Below, in pieces: positions 9,400-17,291 of a DNA stretch of 64,000 nucleotides (positions are counted from its first letter, which is position 1; each line of letters opens with the position of its first letter). Source of the stretch: Cupriavidus nantongensis (GTDB lineage: Bacteria; Pseudomonadota; Gammaproteobacteria; Burkholderiales; Burkholderiaceae); assembly GCF_001598055.1 (NCBI RefSeq), contig NZ_CP014844.1:4429642-4493641 (forward strand). The letters are read 5' to 3'. A program made the translations under genes and the position numbers. The notes under the pieces are model-generated. The model saw only the letters and a list, made by a program, of their open reading frames with translations, did no database searches and was not told where the DNA came from.

Positions 9400-9726
9400 A
9401 TGAAAAAACTGCTCGCGCTGTTGATGATCACCGCGGCCATGGCCGCTTGCAGCAAGAAGGAAGAAGCGCCGCCCGCCGCCTCGAACGCCGAGAGCGCGAT
9501 GCAGAGCGCCGCGGAATCCGCCAAGGCCGCCGCAAGCGATGCCGCCGCTGCCGCCAGCAACGCCGCAGATGCCGCCAAGGCTGCAGCCAGCGACGCCGCC
9601 TCGAACGCGTCCGCAGCCGCGGAACGCGCCAAGGAAGACGCCGGCAACGCCATGGAGAACGCCAAGCAGGCCGCCAAGGATGCCGTCAACGCCGGCGCCG
9701 ACAAAGCCAAGGACGCCGTCAATTAG
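9400..9726 (+). CDS. Ala/Lys/Asp-rich small lipoprotein
   Basis: A 108-residue predicted lipoprotein. The N-terminus MKKLLALLMITAAMAAC is a signal peptide with a lipobox ending at Cys17. The mature part is almost entirely Ala, Ser, Asp, Asn, Lys and Glu, arranged as near-repeats such as SDAA, SNAA and AAK. It should form a long amphipathic helix or coiled coil, reminiscent of LEA-like or Lpp-like helical proteins. No Lpp-type C-terminal lysine for peptidoglycan linkage is seen; it ends in VN. The promoter upstream and terminator downstream suggest a monocistronic, perhaps abundant, envelope protein. Function unknown. Confidence 0.82.
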   Translation: MKKLLALLMITAAMAACSKKEEAPPAASNAESAMQSAAESAKAAASDAAAAASNAADAAKAAASDAASNASAAAERAKEDAGNAMENAKQAAKDAVNAGADKAKDAVN

Positions 9727-9820
9727 TAATCGCCCCGGCGGGGGCATTGCGCCCGCCGCCGCCGATGAGCGGTACACTGGCACGAAGCCGGAAGTTTTCA
9801 CCAGAGCACCGCCTCCAAAG

Positions 9821-9854
9821 CCCCGCCAGGTCCCGCACCGGTGGGGTTTTTTAT
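9821..9854 (+). terminator. rho-independent terminator
   Basis: CCCCGCC (9821-9827) pairs with GGTGGGG (9840-9846), a 7-bp stem with one G-T pair and a 12-base loop. TTTTTTAT follows. It terminates the lipoprotein transcript, though its nearness to prmC (33 bp) leaves an attenuator role possible. Confidence 0.7.
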
Positions 9855-9886
9855 AGCCGGCACCAGAACCGCCTTTTACCCACGCG

Positions 9887-10780
9887 ATGTCCACCCCCGA
9901 CTCCACCGCGCTGCCGGCCACCCCCACGCTGCGCGAAGCGCAGACCCTCGCCGCCATGGCCGGGCTGCCAGCGCTGGAAGCGCGCATGCTGCTGACCCAC
10001 GTCACCGGCCTGAGCCGTACCCAGCTGATCACGCGCGACACCGACGTGCTCACCATCGCCCAGCGCGACGCCCTTGCCACGCTGCTGGCGCGGCGGCTGG
10101 CAGGAGAGCCGATGGCCTACCTGATCGGCGAGCGTGAGTTCTTTGGCCGCAAGTTCCGCGTCACGCCCGATGTGCTGATCCCGCGCCCCGATACCGAGGT
10201 TGCCGCCGAAGCCGCGCTGGCGCGGCTGGCCACGGTACCGCAACCCAACGTGCTGGACCTCGGCACGGGCTCCGGCATCCTTGCCGTGACGCTGGCGCGC
10301 GAGCGGCGCGACGCGCGGGTCTGGGCCACCGACATCTCGCCCGGTGCGCTGATGGTGGCGCAGGACAATGCCCGCGCGCTGGGCGCCGAGCATATCGAGT
10401 TCCTGGTTTCGGACTGGTACGCGGCGCTGCCGCCGGAACTGCGCTTCCACCTGATCGTCAGCAACCCGCCCTATATCGCCGCGGGCGACCCGCATCTGGC
10501 CGAAGGCGACCTGCGCTTCGAGCCGATCGACGCGCTGACCGACCACGACGACGGCCTCTCCGACCTGCGCGCCATCGTCGGCGGCGCCGGCGCGCGGCTG
10601 CTGCCGGGCGGCTGGCTGCTGATGGAGCACGGCTACGACCAGGCCGCGGCCACGCGCCAGCTGCTGCAAGCCGGCGGCTTCGACGAGGTCTTCACCGCGC
10701 GCGACCTGGCCGGGCTGGAGCGCTGCACCGGCGGACGCTGGCCGGGCGCGCTGCCCGCCGGGGCGGCCGCGGCACCCTGA
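9887..10780 (+). CDS. prmC: release factor N5-glutamine methyltransferase
   Basis: A 297-residue SAM-dependent methyltransferase that methylates the GGQ glutamine of RF1 and RF2. An N-terminal helical substrate-binding domain covers about residues 1-100. The SAM-binding motif DLGTGSG is near 123-129, and the NPPY catalytic tetrapeptide is near 196. The target factor prfA is encoded just upstream, the usual neighbourhood. The first MSTPDSTALPATPTL residues are low-complexity, so a slightly later start cannot be excluded. Confidence 0.95.
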   Translation: MSTPDSTALPATPTLREAQTLAAMAGLPALEARMLLTHVTGLSRTQLITRDTDVLTIAQRDALATLLARRLAGEPMAYLIGEREFFGRKFRVTPDVLIPRPDTEVAAEAALARLATVPQPNVLDLGTGSGILAVTLARERRDARVWATDISPGALMVAQDNARALGAEHIEFLVSDWYAALPPELRFHLIVSNPPYIAAGDPHLAEGDLRFEPIDALTDHDDGLSDLRAIVGGAGARLLPGGWLLMEHGYDQAAATRQLLQAGGFDEVFTARDLAGLERCTGGRWPGALPAGAAAAP

Positions 10781-10900
10781 AGCGCCGCGGCGATTCCGGT
10801 AAAATCGGCGTCAGATACCCGCCGTGCGGCCGGCCGCGCGGTATTCCATTCTCCCCAGGCGGCGCCTTCGACACGGCCTCGCCCCACTGAAAAGCAAACC

Positions 10901-11212
10901 ATGAGCGACGTGCAGCAACAGATCGACCAGATCGTCAAGGGCAACCCGGTAGTCCTGTTCATGAAGGGCACCGCGCAATTCCCGATGTGCGGCTTCTCGG
11001 GCCGCGCCATCCAGATCCTGAAGGCCTGCGGCGTCGACGCGCCGACAACGGTCAACGTGCTTGACGACGAAGGCATCCGCCAGGGCATCAAGGAATACGC
11101 CAACTGGCCGACCATTCCCCAGCTCTACGTGAATGGCGAGTTCATCGGCGGCTCGGACATCATGATGGAGATGTACCAGAACGGCGAACTGCAAACCCTG
11201 CTGAAGGGCTGA
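10901..11212 (+). CDS. grxD: monothiol glutaredoxin, Grx4 type
   Basis: A 103-residue thioredoxin-fold protein with the monothiol CGFS active site (Cys30 in FPMCGFSG). Proteins of this type coordinate a glutathione-ligated [2Fe-2S] cluster as dimers and pass clusters to acceptor proteins. The second glutathione-binding segment, [14 protein letters not shown], is intact. A TAAAAT -10-like box at 10800-10805 lies in the 120-bp gap after prmC. The ubiX gene begins 8 bases after its stop, so both are probably translated from one message. Confidence 0.95.
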   Translation: MSDVQQQIDQIVKGNPVVLFMKGTAQFPMCGFSGRAIQILKACGVDAPTTVNVLDDEGIRQGIKEYANWPTIPQLYVNGEFIGGSDIMMEMYQNGELQTLLKG

Positions 11213-11220
11213 GCCTCGCC

Positions 11221-11844
11221 ATGTCCGGGGCTGGCGGCACACCGCAACGGCTGATCGTCGCCATCACCGGCGCCACCGGGGCCATCTACGGCGTGCGCCT
11301 GCTGCAGGTGCTGCGCGCGGCGCCCACGGTGGAAACCCACCTGCTGATTTCGCCGGCCGGCGTGATGAACCTGCAGCACGAGCTGGACATCGGCCGCGCC
11401 GAGGTCGAAGCGCTGGCCAGCGTGGTGCACAACGTGCGCGACATCGGCGCGACCATCGCCAGCGGTTCGTTCCGCGCGCACGCCATGGTGGTGGCGCCGT
11501 GCTCGATGCGCACGCTGGCTGCCATCGCACACGGCTTCTCGGACAACCTGATCACCCGCGCCGCCGACGTCACGCTGAAAGAGCGCCGCAAGCTGGTGCT
11601 GATGGTGCGGGAAACGCCGCTGAACCTTGCGCACCTGCGCAACATGACAGCGGTGACGGAAATGGGCGGGATCGTATTCCCGCCGGTGCCGGGCTTCTAC
11701 CAGAAGCCGCAGAGCATTGCCGAACTGGTCGACCATACGGTCGGGCGCGTGCTTGACCTGGTGGACCTGCCGCAGATCGGCCAGACCCTGGCGCCAAGCT
11801 GGGGCGGGCTGAACGCCCGCGCCGGCGACGCGACCGGGAACTGA
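11221..11844 (+). CDS. ubiX: UbiX flavin prenyltransferase (housekeeping copy)
   Basis: A 207-residue enzyme that attaches a dimethylallyl group to FMN, making the prenylated FMN cofactor of UbiD-type decarboxylases. The FMN-binding [11 protein letters not shown] motif lies at the N-terminus. The conserved [14 protein letters not shown] and [13 protein letters not shown] segments follow. Location next to grxD in a housekeeping region points to ubiquinone synthesis. A second paralogue at 48846 belongs to a catabolic cluster; the two are clearly related along their whole length but differ in the N-terminal third and at the C-terminus. Confidence 0.93.
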   Translation: MSGAGGTPQRLIVAITGATGAIYGVRLLQVLRAAPTVETHLLISPAGVMNLQHELDIGRAEVEALASVVHNVRDIGATIASGSFRAHAMVVAPCSMRTLAAIAHGFSDNLITRAADVTLKERRKLVLMVRETPLNLAHLRNMTAVTEMGGIVFPPVPGFYQKPQSIAELVDHTVGRVLDLVDLPQIGQTLAPSWGGLNARAGDATGN

Positions 11845-11872
11845 GTCCGGCCGCCCCGGTTACCGGCAAGGA

Positions 11873-12082
11873 TTACCAGCGGCGATAGCCGCGGCCATAG
11901 TAACCATAGCCATAGCCGCCGTAGTAGTAAGGACGGGGCGCCACCACCACCGGCGCGGGCGCGACGTACACCGGCGCCGGACCGACCGCCGGGCCGGCGG
12001 GCGTGGGATAGACGGCGCAGCCGCCCAGCAGGGTCACCGATGCCGCACCGGCAGCCAGTCCAATCGTCAGCATTCTCATCAT
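11873..12082 (-). CDS. small Pro/Tyr/Gly-rich lipoprotein
   Basis: A 69-residue predicted lipoprotein. The signal peptide ends in the lipobox LLGGC (Cys22). The mature part is Ala/Pro/Val-rich and then Tyr/Gly-rich, ending GYYGRGYRRW. Such short tails occur in many Burkholderiaceae envelope lipoproteins of unknown role. The start has two adjacent ATG codons (12082 and 12079) behind a weak AGGATG site. It is convergent with ubiX. Confidence 0.7.
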   Translation of the reverse strand: MMRMLTIGLAAGAASVTLLGGCAVYPTPAGPAVGPAPVYVAPAPVVVAPRPYYYGGYGYGYYGRGYRRW

Positions 12083-12216
12083 TTCATCCTTGGGGTCGCA
12101 ACGGGCATGTGCCTGCCTTGCTGACGTTATACGGGCGGAACACGTAATACGGCGTCAAAGCCGTGTAACGCTTGTTACCGTTCCCTACGCGCGATGTCGC
12201 AGCTCCCTGGATGCCG

Positions 12217-13734
12217 TCAGATTTCGAAGCGGATGCCCTGTGCCAGCGGCAGCGAATCGCCGTAGTTGATGGTGTTGGTGGCACGGCGCATATAACCCTT
12301 CCACGCATCCGAGCCCGACTCGCGCCCGCCGCCGGTTGCCTTCTCGCCGCCGAAGGCGCCGCCGATTTCCGCGCCGCTGGTGCCGATATTGACATTGGCG
12401 ATGCCGCAATCGCTGCCCGCCGACGACAGGAAGCGCTCGGCCTCGCGCATCGATTCGGTGAAGATGCACGACGATAGCCCGTGCGCGGCGGCATTGTTCA
12501 GCGCGATGGCCTCGTCCAGCGAGGTGTACGGCATCAGGTACAGGATCGGCGCGAAGGTCTCGGTCAGCATGGTGTCGTGCTGCGCGTCGGTCATCACCAG
12601 CGCGGGCCGCACGTAGTAGGCATGCGGGTAGCGGTCTGCCAGCAGGCGCTCGCCGCCGGTGACGATATTGCCCTGCGCGCGGCACGCCGCCAGCGCGTTG
12701 GCCATGGCGTCGCCGGCGGCGCTGTCGATCAGCGGGCCGACCAGCGTGCCGTCTGCCAGCGGATCGCCGACCGGCAGCCGGTCGAACACCGTGATCAGCC
12801 GGCTTGCCATGGTGTCCATCAGGTCGGCATGGATAAAGCAGCGACGCAGCGTGGTGCAGCGCTGCCCCGCGGTGCCGGCCGCGGCAAAGGTGATGGCGCG
12901 CACCGCCAGCTCGATATCGGCCGAGGGCGCGACGATGGCGGCGTTGTTGCCGCCCAGCTCGAGGATGCAGCGCTTGAAGTGCCCGGCGCAGGCGACGCCG
13001 ACCTCGCGCCCCATGCGGGTCGAGCCGGTGGCGCTGACCAGCCGCACCGCGGGATGCTCGACCAGGTGGCTGCCCAGCGTGCGCCCGCCCGGCAGCACCG
13101 CCGAGATGCCGCTGTGCTGCGGCGCCGCCGCGGCCAGCACACGCTCCAGCAGGCCGTGCGCGGCGAGCGCGCACAGCGACACCTTCTCCGACGGTTTCCA
13201 GATCACGCCATTGCCGCATACCAGCGCCAGCGCCGCATTCCACGCCCACACCGCCACCGGGAAGTTGAACGCCGAAATCACGCCGCACAGCCCGTAGGGG
13301 TGCCAGGTCTCGCGCATCGCGTGCTGCGGGCGCTCGGAGGCGATGGTCAGCCCGTGCAGCTGGCGCGACAGGCCGACCGCGAAGTCGCAGATGTCGATCA
13401 TCTCCTGCACCTCGCCCTGCCCTTCCTGCAGGATCTTGCCGGCTTCGAGCGACACCAGCCGCCCCAGCGCCGCCTTGTGTTCGCGCAGCACCTCGCCGAA
13501 GCGCCGCACGATCTCGCCGCGCGCCGGCGCCGGCAGCAGCGCCCAGGTGCTCTGCGCCGCGTGGGCGCGCGCGATCAGCGCGTCGGCCTGCGCCGGCGTG
13601 CAGGGCGGCAGGTGGCCGATGGCCTCGCCGTCGACCGGCGAGCGCACCGTCACGGCGCCGGCTGGCGTGCCCTCACGCCAGGGCCGCGGCAGGCCCAGCG
13701 AATCCCAGCAGGCTGCAAACTCTTGCGCTTTCAT
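12217..13734 (-). CDS. aldehyde dehydrogenase, ALDH7/aminoadipate-semialdehyde type
   Basis: A 505-residue NAD(P)+-dependent aldehyde dehydrogenase. Catalytic Cys293 (GQRCTT) and general-base Glu259 (ELGGNN) are present, and the NAD-binding SATGST lies near 238. The ELGGNN and GQRCTT forms, with a GICDF-like early region, fit the ALDH7/antiquitin branch. Members oxidise alpha-aminoadipate semialdehyde or piperideine-6-carboxylate in lysine degradation. Its start overlaps the stop of the saccharopine/lysine dehydrogenase-like gene as ATGA (13731-13734), which strongly supports a lysine role. The divergent Lrp-type gene is the likely regulator. Confidence 0.88.
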   Translation of the reverse strand: MKAQEFAACWDSLGLPRPWREGTPAGAVTVRSPVDGEAIGHLPPCTPAQADALIARAHAAQSTWALLPAPARGEIVRRFGEVLREHKAALGRLVSLEAGKILQEGQGEVQEMIDICDFAVGLSRQLHGLTIASERPQHAMRETWHPYGLCGVISAFNFPVAVWAWNAALALVCGNGVIWKPSEKVSLCALAAHGLLERVLAAAAPQHSGISAVLPGGRTLGSHLVEHPAVRLVSATGSTRMGREVGVACAGHFKRCILELGGNNAAIVAPSADIELAVRAITFAAAGTAGQRCTTLRRCFIHADLMDTMASRLITVFDRLPVGDPLADGTLVGPLIDSAAGDAMANALAACRAQGNIVTGGERLLADRYPHAYYVRPALVMTDAQHDTMLTETFAPILYLMPYTSLDEAIALNNAAAHGLSSCIFTESMREAERFLSSAGSDCGIANVNIGTSGAEIGGAFGGEKATGGGRESGSDAWKGYMRRATNTINYGDSLPLAQGIRFEI

Positions 13735-14912
13735 ACGAGGCTCTCCTGGAGCGGATGCTGCGTGTAGTGGCGGCCGAAGCGGTTGGCGAGGAAGGCGTCG
13801 AGCGGCATCGACTCCTGCCGCACGAAGCCCGCCTGCGGCAGCGCGCCGCTGGCCACCATGTCCAGCGCGGTGCAGATGCCCGCGGCGGTGGTCAGCTGGA
13901 TCGCGTTGACGTGCCCGTCGGCGCTGTCGACTCCGCCGATGCGCGCCGAGAACGAAGCCTGCGTCAGCGGCCCGCGCCCGCGTTCGCCGCCGGCCGGATA
14001 GCCGGTGGCGGTGGCGAACACGATCACCACGTCCTGCTCGGTCAGCGGAATGGCGCGGTCGAAGATATCGCGCAGCCAGTCGCGGCGTTCGCGCAGGCGC
14101 AGGTCGTTGAGCAACAGCTTCATCAGCGCACAGTGGCCGGGATAGCGGATCGACTTGTAGTCGACATGGCGCGCGCGCCCGGCCAGCGTCTCGGGCAGCG
14201 TGCCGAGGCCGCCCGATGTATTAAAGGCTTCATATTCGATGCCGTCCAGCGCAAAGCTCTCCAGCCCTTCCAGCGCCGTCAGTTCCACGCGCCGGCCGTC
14301 GACGATGGCCTCGCACGGGTTGCAGTACTCGTTGATCAGTCCCTCGGTGCTCCAGGTCAGGTTGTACTTGAGCGCGTTGCTGGGGTAGCGCGGCAATGCG
14401 CCCACCCGCATCTGCAGGTCCAGCAGTTCGCCGCCGCCGCGCAGGAAGCGCTGCGCCAGGTCGTGGCCGACCACGCCGATAAAGCCCGGCGCCAGCCCGC
14501 ATTGCGGCATCAGCACCGAGCGCGCGCCCTGCGCCAGCTGGCGGATCGCCTGGGTGGCGGCGACGTCCTCGGTCAGGTCGAAGTAATGCACGCCCAGCCG
14601 CGCCGCCACCGAGGCCACGCTGATCGCGGCATGGAACGGCAGCGCGTTCAGCACGGCGTCGGCGCCGGCCAGCAGCGCGGCGCAGGTGCCGGGCTCGGTG
14701 GGGTCGCCGGCGCGCGCCAGCACGCCGCGCGGCAGGCCATCGAGGCGGCGTGCGTCGTGGTCGACCACGCTGACGCGGTAGTCGCCGCTGTCGTGCAGCA
14801 TGGCCGCGATGGTGCGGCCGATCTTGCCGGCGCCCAGCACCGTCACGTGCAGCGGGCGGGCCGCCTTGGGCAGGTCGCGCGGGGCCTGCCGGCCGAGGTT
14901 CGAGGCTTGCAT
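13731..14912 (-). CDS. saccharopine/lysine 6-dehydrogenase family protein
   Basis: A 393-residue NAD(P)-dependent dehydrogenase. The N-terminal Rossmann motif is VTVLGAGKIGR at about residues 20-30, followed by the catalytic C-terminal domain of the saccharopine dehydrogenase family. At this length it is close to lysine 6-dehydrogenase (about 385 residues), which makes piperideine-6-carboxylate directly from lysine, and lacks the LKR part of bifunctional enzymes. The ATG at 14912 has a GGAG site 6 bases upstream, so the 43-residue upstream extension is rejected. It is first in an operon with the aldehyde dehydrogenase that would oxidise its product. Specificity for lysine rather than saccharopine is inference. 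Confidence 0.82.
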   Translation of the reverse strand: MQASNLGRQAPRDLPKAARPLHVTVLGAGKIGRTIAAMLHDSGDYRVSVVDHDARRLDGLPRGVLARAGDPTEPGTCAALLAGADAVLNALPFHAAISVASVAARLGVHYFDLTEDVAATQAIRQLAQGARSVLMPQCGLAPGFIGVVGHDLAQRFLRGGGELLDLQMRVGALPRYPSNALKYNLTWSTEGLINEYCNPCEAIVDGRRVELTALEGLESFALDGIEYEAFNTSGGLGTLPETLAGRARHVDYKSIRYPGHCALMKLLLNDLRLRERRDWLRDIFDRAIPLTEQDVVIVFATATGYPAGGERGRGPLTQASFSARIGGVDSADGHVNAIQLTTAAGICTALDMVASGALPQAGFVRQESMPLDAFLANRFGRHYTQHPLQESLV

Positions 14913-15040
14913 GGTGTCTCCGTCCACAAGAAAAGAAGATTCCGTTGACTGGAGTATGGATAGCCCGGCCGGCACAATGAAGGCACAAGAACGACGAAAA
15001 ACCGCCATAATCGAACGAAACGACGAGGTATCCCGACGCA

Positions 15041-15490
15041 ATGACCGAACTCGACACCACCGACCGCCACCTGCTGTCGCTGCTGCAGGCCAACGCCCGC
15101 GAAAGCGCCGCCAACCTGGCCCGGCACCTGGGGATCGCGCGCACCACGGTGGTGGCGCGCATCGCGCGGCTGGAGCGCAGCGGCGTGATCGCCGGCTACG
15201 GCGTGCGGCTGGGCCAGCGCATGGAAGACAGCGCCATCCTGGCGTATTGCGGCCTGTCGGTGCAGCCCAAGGCCGCGCCCGCGATCCTGCGCGCGCTGCA
15301 GCGGCTGCCCGAGATCGAAGAGGTCAATTCCGTCAGCGGCCCGGTCGACTACCTGGTGGCGATCCGCTGCGACACGCACGACCGGCTCGACCGGCTGCTC
15401 GACGAGATCGGCATGCTCGACGGCGTCAACCACACCACCACCTCGATCGTGCTGGCGCGCAAGCTCGACCGCCGGCGCGCCGCCGGCTGA
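15041..15490 (+). CDS. Lrp/AsnC family transcriptional regulator
   Basis: A 149-residue regulator. The N-terminal winged helix-turn-helix (about residues 4-60, with the recognition segment LGIARTTVVARI) is followed by an AsnC-type ligand-binding domain (about 65-145). Lrp/AsnC proteins sense amino acids. It is divergent from the lysine-degradation pair across 128 bp, the classical arrangement for local regulation by the substrate, probably lysine. The start at 15041 follows an ACGAGGT site. Confidence 0.92.
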   Translation: MTELDTTDRHLLSLLQANARESAANLARHLGIARTTVVARIARLERSGVIAGYGVRLGQRMEDSAILAYCGLSVQPKAAPAILRALQRLPEIEEVNSVSGPVDYLVAIRCDTHDRLDRLLDEIGMLDGVNHTTTSIVLARKLDRRRAAG

Positions 15491-15535
15491 CGCGGTATGC
15501 TGCCAGACCCATCAGCCTTTGCGGAGCAACAGAAC

Positions 15536-16345
15536 ATGAATAACCCGATCCGTGTCGCCGTGGGCGGCGTGACCGGCTGGGCCGGCGGCGAACTGGCGCG
15601 CGGCGTGGCCCATGCGGCCGACATGACCCTGGTGGCCGGCCTGTCGCGCGGCGCCGCCGGCCAGACCCTGGCGCAGCTGACCGGCCATGCCGATACCCCG
15701 GGCGTGGCCGCCGCCAGCATCGAAGCGCTGGGCCAGACGCCGTACGACGTCTACGTCGAATACACCAAGCCCGGCATCGCCAAGCACAACATCCTGCAGG
15801 CGCTGGCGCACGGCGCGCACGTGGTGGTCGGCACCTCGGGGCTGACCGACGACGACTATGCCGAGATCGACGCGGCCGCGCGCCAGGCCGAGCGCGGCGT
15901 GCTCGCCTGCGGCAATTTCGCCATCACGGTGGTGCTGCTGCAGAAGTTTGCCGAAATGGCGGCGCGCCATCTGGAGCACTGGGAAATCATCGACTACGCC
16001 AAGGCCGGCAAGATCGACGTGCCCTCCGGCACGGTGCGCGAGCTGGCGTACCGGCTCGGCCAGGTCAAGGCCGCCGCGCAGGCGGTGCCGGTCGACCAGG
16101 TCAACGGCCCCAGGGAAACCCGCGGCGCCACCATGTCCGGCACGCAGGTGCATGCGGTGCGGCTGCCGGGCTACCAGCTGGGCGTGGAGGTGATCTTCGG
16201 CGCCGACGGCCAGCGCCTGCACCTGAAGCACGAGGCCGGCGACGGCTCCAAGCCCTATGTGGCCGGCGCGCTGCTGGCGATCCGCAAGGTCCACACCGTG
16301 CGCGGCGTGGTGCGGGGGCTGGACCAGGTGATGGAAGGGCTGTGA
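15536..16345 (+). CDS. DapB-like oxidoreductase lacking the His-His motif
   Basis: A 269-residue protein of the 4-hydroxy-tetrahydrodipicolinate reductase superfamily. The N-terminal Rossmann loop is GGVTGWAG (residues 8-15) and the substrate-loop region reads DYAKAGKIDVPSGT. In genuine DapB this is EAHHRHKVDAPSGT, with the two histidines taking part in catalysis. Here they are Ala155 and Lys156, while the conserved Lys159 and PSGT are kept. An in-frame start lies 39 bases upstream, but a GGAG site precedes the ATG at 15536. It sits 45 bp after the Lrp gene and next to lysine-degradation genes. It may reduce or oxidise another cyclic imine, such as a piperideine carboxylate. Calling it dapB would be unsafe. 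Confidence 0.75.
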   Translation: MNNPIRVAVGGVTGWAGGELARGVAHAADMTLVAGLSRGAAGQTLAQLTGHADTPGVAAASIEALGQTPYDVYVEYTKPGIAKHNILQALAHGAHVVVGTSGLTDDDYAEIDAAARQAERGVLACGNFAITVVLLQKFAEMAARHLEHWEIIDYAKAGKIDVPSGTVRELAYRLGQVKAAAQAVPVDQVNGPRETRGATMSGTQVHAVRLPGYQLGVEVIFGADGQRLHLKHEAGDGSKPYVAGALLAIRKVHTVRGVVRGLDQVMEGL

Positions 16346-16349
16346 GGCT

Positions 16350-16382
16350 GCCGGCGGCGCAGCCGTGCGCAGCGCCGCCGGC
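16350..16382. terminator. GC hairpin between convergent genes
   Basis: GCCGGCGGCGC (16350-16360) and GCGCCGCCGGC (16372-16382) form a perfect 11-bp stem with an 11-base loop. It lies 4 bases after the DapB-like stop and just beyond the end of the convergent gene. No T-tract follows on either strand, so it is a stabilising or rho-assisted terminator at best. Confidence 0.5.
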
Positions 16383-16390
16383 CTGTGCCG

Positions 16391-17122
16391 TTACCAGCTG
16401 CCGGGCTTTTCCGGCTTGGCCGGTGCCTTCGGCGCGGGCTTGGCCGCGGCGGCCTTGCCGCCCTTGGCCGCCGGTGCCGGAGGCGGGTTGAGCTGCTTGT
16501 CGACCTCGGCGTCCTTGTCGGCCATCAGCGCGCGCGCCTGCGGCAGCAGCATCTCGATGGTGCCGGTGCTGGGGTCTTCCGGCATCGCGTACAGCTCCAC
16601 CGTCAGCGGCTTGTGCATCCACCCGGCATGCAGCGTCTTGACGGTCTTGCCGGCCTTGTCGCGCATGTCCTCCTGCTCCTGGCGGAAGGGCTTGCCATAC
16701 AGCGCGCTGATGCTGTCGGCCGCGGCCTGCTGCGAATTGGCGCCGGCGGTCGGCACCATCAGGCCGACCAGCGCGTTGCGGTCGACAAAGGCCACCACGT
16801 AGGGGCCATCCATGAACGCCGGGCGCTGCGCGCGCGGCACGCCGACCTGGCGCATCAGGCCATCGCCCTTCAGTTCGACGCAGAAACCGGTGACATCGCG
16901 GCCGTCGGGCGTGCGCTTGTCGGCGCAGTCGGGCAGCGCCGGCAGCGGGTTGCCGATTTCCAGCATCGCCAGCAGCGGCGCCAGCGCGCTGTTTTCGGCC
17001 TGGACCGTGGGCTTGGCGGCCGGTGCGGAGGCAGGGGTGGCAGAATGGGCAGCAGGGGCGGCATTGACGCCGGCGGCGCCCAGCAGGCCGGCAAGCGCCA
17101 GCCCGGCAACGGGGAATTTCAA
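16391..17122 (-). CDS. exported hypothetical protein with Lys/Pro/Ala-rich tail
   Basis: A 243-residue protein with a Sec signal peptide (FPVAGLALAGLLGAAGVNA, cleavage before APAAH). The start appears to be TTG at 17122, because an AGGAG site lies 7 bases upstream and the signal peptide begins right there; no ATG fits. The middle domain contains three cysteines (DCAD and FCVEL among them) and no known catalytic motif. The C-terminal 40 residues are low-complexity Ala/Pro/Lys repeats (PAPKAPAKPEKPG), often surface-exposed or wall-interacting. I do not recognise the family. Confidence 0.72.
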   Translation of the reverse strand: MKFPVAGLALAGLLGAAGVNAAPAAHSATPASAPAAKPTVQAENSALAPLLAMLEIGNPLPALPDCADKRTPDGRDVTGFCVELKGDGLMRQVGVPRAQRPAFMDGPYVVAFVDRNALVGLMVPTAGANSQQAAADSISALYGKPFRQEQEDMRDKAGKTVKTLHAGWMHKPLTVELYAMPEDPSTGTIEMLLPQARALMADKDAEVDKQLNPPPAPAAKGGKAAAAKPAPKAPAKPEKPGSW

Positions 17123-17291
17123 GACGGACTCCTGGTGTAAGGCTCCGGGTTGGAGCCCGCCCCCGCCGGGTTGTTCCTGCGCGGCGCGGGATCGTGACGA
17201 ACCGCTCACATCTGGCCACGACGGCAAAGGGGCGTGCGCTAGCTTACCCGATGGTGCCGGCGCCGCCGCCACTTGCGGGCGTCGCCCGGAA

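Noticed and set aside
15536..16345. Annotation as a genuine dapB
   Set aside because: The catalytic His-His pair is absent and the context is lysine degradation, so only a DapB-like call is justified.
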